From Levilactobacillus paucivorans (lineage in GTDB: Bacteria > Bacillota > Bacilli > Lactobacillales > Lactobacillaceae): a DNA stretch of 48,100 nucleotides. Where the stretch lies: NCBI RefSeq assembly GCF_001437125.1, contig NZ_JQCA01000060.1, positions 1 through 48,100 on the forward strand, given 5' to 3'. Under the pieces are notes generated by a model. It was not told where the DNA came from. It saw only the letters and a list, made by a program, of their open reading frames with translations, and searched no databases. Shown here piece by piece: positions 7,797 through 14,801 of this stretch; positions within the stretch are counted from its first letter, which is position 1; every line of letters starts with the position of its first letter. The translations under genes were made by a program, and so were the position numbers.

Positions 7797-8078
7797 TAAT
7801 TTCTAATCAATTTATCATAAACAGCCAGGAGAAGAGTAGTGGCGGCGGTGTTGTACAGTGAGCCCGGTCAGTGAAAACGGGTCGACACCTAGTCATGAAG
7901 ATGAGCTCCCAAGTGCTATCCGGTGGTTCACCCCGCCGGGTCGGTAGGAACCGTTAACTTTCCGGGTATCAACTGGTACCGTTGAGGCGTGATCTGTGAG
8001 GATGACGTAAACTAGGGTGGTAAAACGACGCGTTCGTCCCTTGAACTAAGGATTTAGTTCGGGGATGAACGCTTTTTT
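7797..8078 (+). ncRNA. T-box riboswitch, methionine-type
   Basis: Stem I is seen around 7826-7920, with the characteristic terminal-loop region GAGCCCGG ... CGGG and candidate Met specifier codons ATG at 7895-7897 or 7901-7903. The T-box core reads AGGGTGGTAAAACGACGCG (8014-8032). It keeps the UGGU that pairs with the ACCA end of uncharged tRNA, but departs from the usual GGNACCGCG. The terminator is GCGTTCGTCCC (8030-8040) with GGGGATGAACGC (8061-8072) and six U. Uncharged tRNA-Met should favour antitermination and expression of the downstream methionine-synthesis-like gene. Confidence 0.85.
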
Positions 8079-8129
8079 ATTCCCATCAAAATGATTAGGA
8101 AGTCACTTAATCTTAAGGAGGACATTCAG

Positions 8130-9263
8130 ATGACACTTAACCAAATTAAAACGCAATTTCCTTATCGCTACGACGTCGTGGGGAGTCTCCTACGACCGGC
8201 AATGCTCAAGACGGCTCGGGCCCAGTTGGCAGCGGGAACCTTGAGTGCTGAAGATTTAACTCGGATTCAGCGGGCGGAAACCAAACGCGTCGTCCAACGC
8301 CAGGTTGAACTGGGACTCAAGGCCGTGACCGATGGTGAATTCAATCGGAGTTGGTGGCATCTCGACTTTCTCTGGGGCCTTACGGGGGTGGGGCACTATG
8401 ACTATCAGCAGAGTTATAAGTTCCACGGCAGTCAGACCCGAACCGACAATGCTGATCTGATCGGACGCATTGCCTTCAATCCGGATCATCCCTTCTTTGA
8501 GAGCTTTCGTTACCTCCAGAGCCTGGTGCCAGCAGGAGTCGTAGTTAAGCAGACCATCCCGTCCCCAACCATGTTGTTCCGGGACAATCGGAGCGACAAC
8601 TGGCATCAATTCTATCCGACCTGGGACGCCTACCTGGATGATCTAGCTCAGGCTTACCATGACACGATCTTGCGGTTCTATGAATTGGGCTGTCGCTACC
8701 TTCAGCTGGACGACACCACGTGGGCCTATCTGATTAGCCGGTTGAACGCGACGCAAGACGACGCCGTGGCCCATCAGGAAGTCGTTGATCTGGCCGAGAA
8801 TGCCGTTTATGTCATCAACCGCTTGTTGACGGGTTTACCAGAAGACTTGACGGTAACCACCCACATTTGTCGGGGGAACTTCAAGTCGACCTACCTGTTC
8901 TCCGGAGGCTACGATGACGTGGCAGATTATCTGGGGCGCTTGCACTATGATGGGTTATTTCTGGAATACGATAACGCCCGGGCCGGGAGTTTTGCACCGC
9001 TCAAGAAGATTTGGCATAACGATCCTGATAAACGCCTGGTATTGGGACTGATCACGTCGAAATTTCCAGAATTGGAAGATCCAGCGACCATCACGGCGCG
9101 GATTCACGAAGCGGCCGAACAGGTGCCCCTGGCCAACCTGGCCTTGTCGACCCAGTGTGGCTTTGCCTCGACCGAGGAAGGCAATCAGCTGACGGAGGAC
9201 CAGCAATGGGCCAAGCTCAAATTAGTTAAGCGGATCGCCGATAACGTCTGGCCCGAGTCATAA
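8130..9263 (+). CDS. Cobalamin-independent methionine synthase-like protein (MetE C-terminal domain family, YxjG/YxjH type)
   Basis: 377 residues, a stand-alone MetE C-terminal TIM barrel lacking the N-terminal half of true MetE. Zinc/thiol-binding residues in family positions: His245 and Cys247 (THICRGN), Glu279 (FLEYD) and Cys343 (STQCGFAS). LDDTTWAY is also conserved. YxjG/YxjH-type proteins are thought to make or salvage methionine from homocysteine with an unidentified methyl donor. The start follows AAGGAGG (8115-8121) by 8 bp. Control by the Met-type T-box supports a methionine role. No linked metF or cystathionine gene is present in the window. Confidence 0.87.
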   Translation: MTLNQIKTQFPYRYDVVGSLLRPAMLKTARAQLAAGTLSAEDLTRIQRAETKRVVQRQVELGLKAVTDGEFNRSWWHLDFLWGLTGVGHYDYQQSYKFHGSQTRTDNADLIGRIAFNPDHPFFESFRYLQSLVPAGVVVKQTIPSPTMLFRDNRSDNWHQFYPTWDAYLDDLAQAYHDTILRFYELGCRYLQLDDTTWAYLISRLNATQDDAVAHQEVVDLAENAVYVINRLLTGLPEDLTVTTHICRGNFKSTYLFSGGYDDVADYLGRLHYDGLFLEYDNARAGSFAPLKKIWHNDPDKRLVLGLITSKFPELEDPATITARIHEAAEQVPLANLALSTQCGFASTEEGNQLTEDQQWAKLKLVKRIADNVWPES

Positions 9264-9358
9264 ATTTTACACAAAGCATAAGCAATCTTTACATTTGCCA
9301 GCGTCATGAGGTGGTATCCTAAACAAGATAGCTAGACTGAGATAGGAGCGACTCGAAC

Positions 9359-10042
9359 ATGACAACGGTATTCGGTCACCGGGGCTACCCGGCGCGTTTT
9401 CCAGAAAATTCTTTAGCAGGCTTTCGTTACGCGGTTGAACACGGTATCGAAGGCATTGAGTTTGATGTTCATTTGACGAAGGATCAGGTGCCGGTCATCA
9501 TGCATGATGAGCAGATCGACCGGACCACGGATGGGAGCGGGTTGATCGAGAGTTACACGTTTGCCCAACTCCGTCAGTTTCGGCTGGCGAATCAGGAACC
9601 GATCCCATCACTGGCGGAATTTCTGACGCTGGTTACGAATCGTGATGTCCAACTCAATTTGGAGTTGAAGACCGATAAGATTCAGTATCCTAACATTGAA
9701 CGGATTGTGATGGGGATGGTCCACGCGACTGCGCTCAAGAAGCCAGTGATCTTCTCGTCATTCCATCTACCCACGCTGAATACTTGCCAAAAGTTGGCGC
9801 CCAATGAGATTTATTGTTGGTTGACCGACCGGCGGGTAGCCGATCCAGTGGCGCTGGTCACCCGTGAACACCTGAATGGCCTCCATTTGAGTCATTATCA
9901 GGCAGGAATCCCCGTGACTGAGCGGATCTGGACCGTGGACAATCCTACGGTAGCCGCTGATCTGATGGCGAAGCACGTTGCCGGGATCTTCACCGATGAT
10001 TTTGAAATGATGATGCAGGTGAAGCAACAGGTGGCTAATTAA
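9359..10042 (+). CDS. Glycerophosphodiester phosphodiesterase (GDPD family)
   Basis: 227 residues, the compact cytosolic bacterial type. Catalytic and metal residues are visible: His7-Arg8 (GHRG), Glu16-Asn17 (PENS), Glu34/Asp36 (GIEFDVHLT) and His49-Asp50 (MHDEQIDRTT). C-terminal WTVDNP and FTDDF complete the TIM-barrel signature. It hydrolyses glycerophosphodiesters from phospholipid or teichoic-acid turnover to glycerol 3-phosphate and an alcohol. No signal peptide. The ATG follows AGGAG with a 10-bp spacing. It ends at a shared terminator with the convergent FMN reductase. Confidence 0.9.
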   Translation: MTTVFGHRGYPARFPENSLAGFRYAVEHGIEGIEFDVHLTKDQVPVIMHDEQIDRTTDGSGLIESYTFAQLRQFRLANQEPIPSLAEFLTLVTNRDVQLNLELKTDKIQYPNIERIVMGMVHATALKKPVIFSSFHLPTLNTCQKLAPNEIYCWLTDRRVADPVALVTREHLNGLHLSHYQAGIPVTERIWTVDNPTVAADLMAKHVAGIFTDDFEMMMQVKQQVAN

Positions 10043-10050
10043 ATTGAAAA

Positions 10051-10072
10051 GAGTGCGACAATATAAATTTGG
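10051..10072 (+). repeat. Family 2 3'-UTR repeat, minimal remnant
   Basis: GAGTGCGACA followed by ATATAAATTTGGA, 8 nt after the glycerophosphodiesterase stop. These match the two outer edges of the family 2 element (compare 22671-22720 and 25820-25957), with the whole stem-loop interior missing. Confidence 0.4.
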
Positions 10073-10077
10073 AGATT

Positions 10078-10115
10078 AAAGAGAGCCAAGGACAAAATCC
10101 TTGACTCTCTTTTTT
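10078..10115. terminator. Bidirectional rho-independent terminator
   Basis: AAAGAGAG-CAAGGA (10078-10092) pairs with TCCTTG-CTCTCTTT (10098-10112), flanked by A and T runs on both sides. It can end both the glycerophosphodiesterase and the convergent reductase transcripts. Confidence 0.85.
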
Positions 10116-10126
10116 ACCACTAGTCG

Positions 10127-10684
10127 TTAATCCTGTGTGAGCCGGTGTAAGAATTCTGCGCCCATCTGCTGGGCGTTAAAGGCGTAAGGTGCCAGGGCCG
10201 TTGCCGGGTCTTTAAATTGGCCATTTTCGTCAATCTCGTCTTTCTTTAAGGTCAACTGGAGGTTGGTCGCCATAAGCTGGAACTTGAGCCCGCGGAGGAC
10301 CAGGTTCATGCCCAGGGCCGCTTGGAAACCACCATGACCGCCGTAGGAAACCATGCTGACAGGTTTGCCACGCCATTCTTTGTATAAGTAGTCTAAGGCA
10401 TTCTTCAAGGGTGCCGGATAGCCCCAGTTGTACTGTGGAAAAAGGAGAATGAAGCCGTCGTAACCCTGAATAAGTTGGCTCCAACGCTGCGTGTGTTCCT
10501 CGTGATAAATGCCAGTGGAAGGTTGTTCAACTTCGTCTAGTAACGGCAAATTGATTTTTGCCAGATCAATGAGGTCGACGTCTAGTCCGGGCTGAGCCAC
10601 GGCTGTCTGTAGCCAGGTGGCGATGCTGGGGCTAATTCGGGTGGGACGGGTGGATCCGATGATGAGACCGATTTTTTTAGGCAT
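10127..10684 (-). CDS. NADPH-dependent FMN reductase family protein
   Basis: 185 residues with a flavodoxin-like fold. The N-terminal phosphate loop GSTRPTR binds FMN, and PQYNWGYPAPLKNALDYLY followed by KPVSMVSYGGHGG is typical of NADPH-dependent FMN/chromate/quinone reductases. The start is the ATG 10 bp after AAAGGAG; the reading frame stays open for 19 more codons upstream but has no ribosome site there. Transcribed divergently from a MarR gene, a common arrangement in which MarR represses a reductase responding to quinones or electrophiles. Confidence 0.88.
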   Translation of the reverse strand: MPKKIGLIIGSTRPTRISPSIATWLQTAVAQPGLDVDLIDLAKINLPLLDEVEQPSTGIYHEEHTQRWSQLIQGYDGFILLFPQYNWGYPAPLKNALDYLYKEWRGKPVSMVSYGGHGGFQAALGMNLVLRGLKFQLMATNLQLTLKKDEIDENGQFKDPATALAPYAFNAQQMGAEFLHRLTQD

Positions 10685-10721
10685 GCTGATCTCTCCTTTA
10701 AATTTCCAATTAATAGGTGCG

Positions 10722-10755
10722 TTGTGCACACATCTTAGCATTTATCTGGTATAAT
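10722..10755 (+). promoter_or_regulatory. Intergenic regulatory region of the marR/FMN-reductase pair
   Basis: The palindrome TGTGCACA (10723-10730) lies between the divergent starts. The -10 box TATAAT (10750-10755) ends only 7 nt before the marR ATG, so the marR message would be leaderless or nearly so. No convincing -35 is present. Confidence 0.5.
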
Positions 10756-10762
10756 CACAAGT

Positions 10763-11227
10763 ATGGATAATGAAATTTTTGAAGCACTATTTGAAATCGT
10801 GACCTTCTTCAACCAGCCCCAACAGGACCGTCACCTGCTACAGCAGGCCAACGTGCCGTTGGAACCGGCCGCCCTCCCAATCGTGGTGCGGGCCGGGCGT
10901 CAAGCCGACATTAGCATTGGCGAGCTGGCTGATCAGATCGGCCGCAATCACTCCTCAATAAGCCGCCAGGTGGACAAACTCGTCGCAGCCGGCTGGCTCC
11001 GTGAGGTCGATCGCCGCGATCAGCGGGTCCGGTTGGTGGCTCTCACCCAGCAAGGACAACGGGGACTCATGCAAATTAAGCTCGCACGGGAGGCAGCGTT
11101 AAGAGAACGGTTAGCGAGCTACTCCAATACCGATCGGGCCGAACTGGTCCGGGTCCTGCAACAGCTGGCGGGAACGATGACTGGTGAGACAGCTGACGAG
11201 TATGATGAAGACGATGACTTGAAGTAA
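10763..11227 (+). CDS. MarR family transcriptional regulator
   Basis: 154 residues. The winged-helix core (about 45-115) includes ISIGELADQIGRNHSSISRQ as recognition helix and the wing VDRRDQRVRLVALTQQG, followed by the C-terminal dimerisation helix. No sensing cysteine is present, so it would respond by ligand binding rather than thiol oxidation. Divergent from the FMN reductase, with a palindrome between the two. There is no room for a Shine-Dalgarno site between the TATAAT box and the ATG, suggesting leaderless translation. The acidic tail ends DEYDEDDDLK. Confidence 0.85.
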   Translation: MDNEIFEALFEIVTFFNQPQQDRHLLQQANVPLEPAALPIVVRAGRQADISIGELADQIGRNHSSISRQVDKLVAAGWLREVDRRDQRVRLVALTQQGQRGLMQIKLAREAALRERLASYSNTDRAELVRVLQQLAGTMTGETADEYDEDDDLK

Positions 11228-11246
11228 GTTAAGAAATTCAGAGGGA

Positions 11247-11273
11247 GGCCGGGACAACTGTCCTGGCTTTTTT
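11247..11273 (+). terminator. Rho-independent terminator after the MarR gene
   Basis: GCCGGGACA (11248-11256) pairs with TGTCCTGGC (11259-11267), followed by six T. Confidence 0.85.
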
Positions 11274-11344
11274 CGTCCCCGTTTAGTTTGGCAAACGCGT
11301 ATAATAGGGTATAAATTGTTTGGGGAATTAAAGGGGATGGGTCG

Positions 11345-11980
11345 ATGCGTCAAGGAATCAAGCGTGGGTTAATCTTAAGTGGATTTTACGCCTGCTGGGT
11401 ATTGCGAACAGTGGGCTGGGCCTGGTTATCTGGCAATGACAGTGACGCTCTTGGGGCCACGGTGTTGAGTTTCGTTGTTTTTGGTGTGGTGTTATTGCCC
11501 TGGCCTGTGATTGTTTACTTGGTTGGCCGCGGTATTCATCACCAGCAGTGGGCGCCCGGCTTGACTGCCGGTTGGCTAGCGGTGTTGACGGTAGTTTCTT
11601 CAGAAGCGTTTAGTGCGAAGGTTGCGCCGGTCATTCCCTTGTTAACGATTCTGACAGGGTGGCAAGTGGCCGGCTTATTTGTTCAACCAATGCCACGGTC
11701 CACGACCTGGTGGGTGACGGGCGTGAGTATCGTGGCCACCGGGCTTTGCCTATTGACACCGGTCACCGCTGCCCGGCTGTTCGTGGCAGGATATGCCTCG
11801 CCGGTTCAGGCATTCACCGCCAACTCATCTTCCGACAGGGAGGGCCAGGTGACCACCTATAATTACAACGTGACCGAAGTGAGCCTGATTCCCACGCAAT
11901 CGGACCCGAAGCTAAGTGTGGATGTCCATCATCTCGGTTTGATCTACTATCCTACCGAAGAACAGTGGTGGGTCGTCTAA
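11345..11980 (+). CDS. Membrane protein of unknown function
   Basis: 211 residues that I do not recognise. Hydrophobicity suggests four membrane spans (about residues 10-30, 40-65, 72-105 and 118-145), with Trp-rich boundaries. A soluble C-terminal tail of about 60 residues follows, probably outside, rich in Ser/Thr/Asn and ending EEQWWVV. The ATG follows AAAGGGGATG. It is monocistronic, between the terminators at 11247 and 11994. No functional motif is visible. Confidence 0.6.
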   Translation: MRQGIKRGLILSGFYACWVLRTVGWAWLSGNDSDALGATVLSFVVFGVVLLPWPVIVYLVGRGIHHQQWAPGLTAGWLAVLTVVSSEAFSAKVAPVIPLLTILTGWQVAGLFVQPMPRSTTWWVTGVSIVATGLCLLTPVTAARLFVAGYASPVQAFTANSSSDREGQVTTYNYNVTEVSLIPTQSDPKLSVDVHHLGLIYYPTEEQWWVV

Positions 11981-11993
11981 ATTGAGATTCAGA

Positions 11994-12040
11994 AAAAGAG
12001 ACCGATCGTCGATGAAATTGTCATCGGCTGTCGGTCTTTT
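11994..12040 (+). terminator. Rho-independent terminator after the membrane-protein gene
   Basis: AGAGACCGA and CGATGA pair with TCATCG and TCGGTCTTTT across a short loop (11997-12040). A U-rich tail follows. Confidence 0.8.
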
Positions 12041-12055
12041 ATAAGCGCAAAAAAA

Positions 12056-12104
12056 TTAACCACCTTGAATTAGACTGGGATTTAGTCTGATTCAAGCCGG
12101 TTAA
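12056..12104. repeat. Two-part inverted repeat (cruciform) in the phn upstream region
   Basis: TTAACC (12056-12061) pairs with GGTTAA (12099-12104). Inside it TTGAATTAGACT (12065-12076) pairs with AGTCTGATTCAA (12084-12095) with one wobble. There is no U tract on either strand, so it is not a simple terminator. Confidence 0.55.
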
Positions 12105-12257
12105 CGATTATTTTGGGACAGCTACGATTGGGGCATTTTCCGGGTACCCTAATCACTGCTACCAAAAAAGCTTTAGTTTGTCGTCTGTTTGTTAAGCAAT
12201 TGTTTACGACAACTTCATAATAACAAAGAAATCAAGGGTTTTGGGTGATTCTCGCGA

Positions 12258-12286
12258 TTTGTAATATTACAAATTCATGCCATACT
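12258..12286 (+). promoter_or_regulatory. Perfect 16-bp palindrome overlapping a candidate promoter
   Basis: TTTGTAATATTACAAA (12258-12273) is perfectly symmetric. It overlaps a possible -35 TTGTAA (12259-12264), placed 16 bp before CATACT (12281-12286). This is the geometry of a repressor site on a promoter reading toward 12300. The cognate regulator is unknown. Confidence 0.5.
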
Positions 12287-12333
12287 CATTTCGGGGAACA
12301 ACCGGTCGGTAATCGTCCCCACTCAGGGGGTTC

Positions 12334-12384
12334 ATGAGTCAGGGCCACAGAGAACATTTTCTGAATAAGTATTCTGAAAAATGA
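12334..12384 (+). CDS. Possible 16-residue small peptide
   Basis: ATG-initiated ORF MSQGHREHFLNKYSEK, preceded by GGGGG only 3 nt upstream, an unusually short spacing. It overlaps the hairpin of the candidate sRNA. Peptide composition is hydrophilic with no signal or membrane segment. Weak evidence; chance cannot be excluded. Confidence 0.2.
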   Translation: MSQGHREHFLNKYSEK

Positions 12385-12393
12385 ATATGGTTT

Positions 12394-12427
12394 AGGCGAT
12401 GAGGAAATTTACCTCATCGCCTTTTTA
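12394..12427 (+). terminator. Orphan rho-independent terminator
   Basis: GGCGATGAGG (12395-12404) pairs perfectly with CCTCATCGCC (12412-12421), followed by five T. No annotated gene ends just upstream, which is why a small transcript is proposed. Confidence 0.8.
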
Positions 12428-12838
12428 CAGGATCTTAACCAAAGTTGGTGGTCAGTCCGATCGGTTTGACGGGTCACCGGTCAAACTAAATGAGAAGAAA
12501 TTCGGGAATTCTGAGAAATTAAGAGCGGCTCTCCTTCCGGGGTGATCGGCCAGTGAAAAGGGGATAATTTAGCCGGTTAATGGTTCCCAGACGGCCTAGC
12601 GGCTAAGAGAATGATACCGTGTTTTCAGGTTCCTGATACCAACGAAAATTTGGAAACGCCAATTGAGCTGGTTGGCCTGGTCGGCGTCTCCATAGTCTTC
12701 TAAGTTTCCTATGGCGTTGAAAGTGCGGAAGATGCCGGTAACCAGTGGCTTATCAAGGGAATTCGGCCATTTAAGGGTGGGGGCTAATCGGTTGGTCGCC
12801 AGGATGCTTTTATTAATAATTTTATATATCGTTCAGGT
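12428..12838. other. Intergenic region upstream of the phn operon
   Basis: No convincing gene. A hairpin GTTTGAC/GTCAAAC (12464-12486) is present. A plus-strand open frame from 12711 has no ribosome site and runs across the phn promoter, so it was not accepted. The last third is strongly AT-rich. Confidence 0.4.
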
Positions 12839-12875
12839 TTTACGGTTTACTTGCCGTGAATTAACGGTTTCACTT
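12839..12875 (+). promoter_or_regulatory. Direct-repeat site upstream of the phn promoter
   Basis: Two near-identical units, TTTACGGTTTACTT (12839-12852) and TTAACGGTTTCACTT (12861-12875), repeat with a 22-bp period (two helical turns) and lie 42 bp upstream of the -35 box. Repeated TTWAC-type hexamers resemble PhoP-type activator boxes, though not in the canonical spacing. Confidence 0.45.
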
Positions 12876-12916
12876 CTAATAATTATTTTGATGACGAAGC
12901 ATTTTCCAAAAAATGG

Positions 12917-12944
12917 TTGCGAAAGTTCGGATACTTGCTATCAT
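12917..12944 (+). promoter_or_regulatory. Promoter of the phn operon
   Basis: TTGCGA (12917-12922), 16 bp, then TATCAT (12939-12944) preceded by TG (extended -10). The start point is predicted near 12951, giving a leader of about 40 nt to the phnD start. Confidence 0.65.
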
Positions 12945-12991
12945 TGGGAGTGGTTATTGAACACCAACTACATATCTGAGGAGTGAGCTTG

Positions 12992-13945
12992 ATGCATCTG
13001 AGAAACAAGGTTAAATGGCTCTTAGTCATGACGGCATTACTGGCCTTACCAGTTACTTTGGTAGGGTGTGGCAAGTCGACCAGCTCGACCAGTTCTTCTA
13101 GTTCCAAGGGATTTACCCCTAAGAAGTTGACGGTAGAATTCGTGCCATCATCTAATGCGGGAACGATCGAGGCTAAAGCCAAGCCACTGGAAGGCTTGCT
13201 GAAGAAGCAATTAGGGATTCCAGTGACGGTTAGTGTTTCGACCGACTACAACACCATCGTTGAGGCCATGGGGTCCAAGAAGGTGGATGTCGGTTTCTTA
13301 CCGCCTGATGCATACGTGTTGGCGCACAAACAGTACGGTGACAAGGTCATCTTACAGGCCCAACGTTACGGGATTAAGGAACCTAACGACCAAGCCACGA
13401 AGCAACTCGTGAGTTACTACCGGTCACAAATCTTGGTTCGCAAGGATAGCGGGATTAAGTCTATCAAGGATCTGAAGGGCAAGAAGATTGCCGTGCAAGA
13501 CACGACCTCAACTGCCGGATGGATTTACCCAGCCGTTGAAATGCTGGAACACGGCGTTAACGTCAACAAGGATGGCATCAAGACGGTTCAAGTGAAGGGT
13601 CATGACCAAGGGGTCTTATCCGTTTACAACAAGAACACGGACGCTGCCTTCGTCTTCCAAGGGGCACGTAAGTTAGTCATGAAGGACCAAAAGAATATCA
13701 TGAAGGACGTTGTCCCAATCTACACGACGGGCAAGATTCCTAACGATACGATTACGGTTCGTGGGGACATGACAGACAAGTGGCAGAAGAAGATTGCGGC
13801 AGCCTTTAAGGAAATTGCCAAGACCAAGAAGGGACATGACATCATTTCAAGTGTCTACTCTCACGAAGGTTACGCAGATTCCAAGGACAGCAACTTCGAT
13901 ATCATTCGGAAATACGACAAGCAAGCAGAAAAGCTCGACAAGTAA
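12992..13945 (+). CDS. phnD: Phosphate/phosphite/phosphonate ABC transporter substrate-binding lipoprotein
   Basis: 317 residues from the ATG 8 bp after GAGGAG; in-frame GTG and TTG codons upstream lie too close to that site. A lipoprotein signal ends LVGC with Cys26 as lipidation site, then a Ser-rich linker. The mature part is a PhnD-type periplasmic-binding fold: LTVEFVPSSNAGTIEAKAKPLEGLLKK, then DVGFLPPDAYVLA and GKKIAVQDTTSTAGWIYP, whose Ser/Thr cluster typically contacts the phosphonate/phosphate oxygens. Outer-face anchored, it feeds PhnC/PhnE. A hairpin with a U tract follows the gene and may let phnD be made in excess over the membrane subunits. The exact ligand is open. Confidence 0.88.
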   Translation: MHLRNKVKWLLVMTALLALPVTLVGCGKSTSSTSSSSSKGFTPKKLTVEFVPSSNAGTIEAKAKPLEGLLKKQLGIPVTVSVSTDYNTIVEAMGSKKVDVGFLPPDAYVLAHKQYGDKVILQAQRYGIKEPNDQATKQLVSYYRSQILVRKDSGIKSIKDLKGKKIAVQDTTSTAGWIYPAVEMLEHGVNVNKDGIKTVQVKGHDQGVLSVYNKNTDAAFVFQGARKLVMKDQKNIMKDVVPIYTTGKIPNDTITVRGDMTDKWQKKIAAAFKEIAKTKKGHDIISSVYSHEGYADSKDSNFDIIRKYDKQAEKLDK

Positions 13946-13974
13946 GCACGTCGACAATTAGGCAATAACGACAG

Positions 13975-14020
13975 AAAGTAGCGGGGGGCGGCACATAGCA
14001 AGCGCCTCTGCTACTTTTTT
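13975..14020 (+). terminator. Intercistronic terminator/attenuator between phnD and phnC
   Basis: AAAGTAGC (13975-13982 region) pairs with GCTACTTT (14010-14017), with an inner GCG/CGC, followed by a T run. It sits inside the operon, so partial read-through is expected. Confidence 0.7.
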
Positions 14021-14037
14021 ATAGGGGGATCAGAATA

Positions 14038-14790
14038 ATGGATCAACAACCAATCATTTCTTTCAAGAACGTGAATAAAATTTATAACAACGGGACCGTG
14101 GGTTTGAAAGACATTAACTTTGATATTCCCCGTGGAGAATTCTTGGTGGTCGTCGGGTTGTCAGGGGCCGGGAAGAGTACCTTACTCCGGACGATTAACC
14201 GGATGCATGAGATCTCTTCCGGTGAGATTACGATTGAGAATGAACCGATCAGTGACTACAAGGGGCAATCGTTGCGGTTGTTGCGTCGAAAGATTGGCAT
14301 GATTTTTCAGGATTTCAATCTGATCAAACGTTCAACGGTTCAACGGAATGTATTGTCGGGGCGGGTGAGTTACTACCCGACTTGGAAGAGTGTCTTGAAC
14401 CTCTTCAGTGCCGCCGATAAGGACCGGGCCATCCGCGCTTTGGAACGGGTCAATTTGACCGAAAAGCTCTACACACGGGCCGACGAATTGTCCGGTGGTC
14501 AGCAACAACGGGTGGCCATTGCCCGAACGTTGATGCAAGATCCTAAGGTTATCCTGGCCGATGAACCGGTGGCGTCACTGGATCCACTAACGACCCAGAC
14601 CGTGATGGATATCTTGAAACGTTTGAACCAAGAAGATGGCATCACCGTTATTGTGAACTTGCACTCGGTGGCCTTGGCTCGGCAATACGCAGACCGTATC
14701 GTGGGCCTGCGCGCTGGTGCCGTGGTCTATGACAAAGAGATCGCCGACGTGACCGAGGCTGACCTGACGAAGATTTACCAGACAGCCTAG
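14038..14790 (+). CDS. phnC: Phosphonate-type ABC transporter ATP-binding protein
   Basis: 250 residues, the usual PhnC length. Motifs: Walker [10 protein letters not shown] (about residues 38-46), Q-loop [10 protein letters not shown], signature [12 protein letters not shown], Walker [14 protein letters not shown] and switch NLHSVALA. In PhnC this last position has His in LHS rather than the THD of most ABC proteins, as seen here. It energises the PhnD/PhnE importer from the cytoplasmic face. It starts after the intercistronic hairpin with GGGGG at 14024-14028 as ribosome site, and is followed 11 bp later by the first permease gene. Confidence 0.9.
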   Translation: MDQQPIISFKNVNKIYNNGTVGLKDINFDIPRGEFLVVVGLSGAGKSTLLRTINRMHEISSGEITIENEPISDYKGQSLRLLRRKIGMIFQDFNLIKRSTVQRNVLSGRVSYYPTWKSVLNLFSAADKDRAIRALERVNLTEKLYTRADELSGGQQQRVAIARTLMQDPKVILADEPVASLDPLTTQTVMDILKRLNQEDGITVIVNLHSVALARQYADRIVGLRAGAVVYDKEIADVTEADLTKIYQTA

Positions 14791-14801
14791 GAGGGGGCAA
14801 A

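Larger units (their letters stand above)
12293..12427 (+). ncRNA. Candidate small transcript (sRNA or sORF mRNA) between operator-promoter and terminator
   Basis: About 135 nt bounded by the palindrome-covered promoter and a strong terminator. It contains a hairpin CATTTTC/GAAAAATG around 12354-12383 with a short internal stem (GAATA/TATTC). It may encode a 16-residue peptide (12334-12384). No protein gene explains the terminator here. Confidence 0.4.

Noticed and set aside
12434-12710. Possible metabolite riboswitch upstream of the phn operon
   Set aside because: The predicted phn transcript starts near 12951, downstream of this region, and no known riboswitch core was recognised.
12711-12986. 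91-codon plus-strand ORF upstream of phnD
   Set aside because: No ribosome site at its start, unnatural composition, and it runs through the extended -10 promoter and direct-repeat site of the phn operon.
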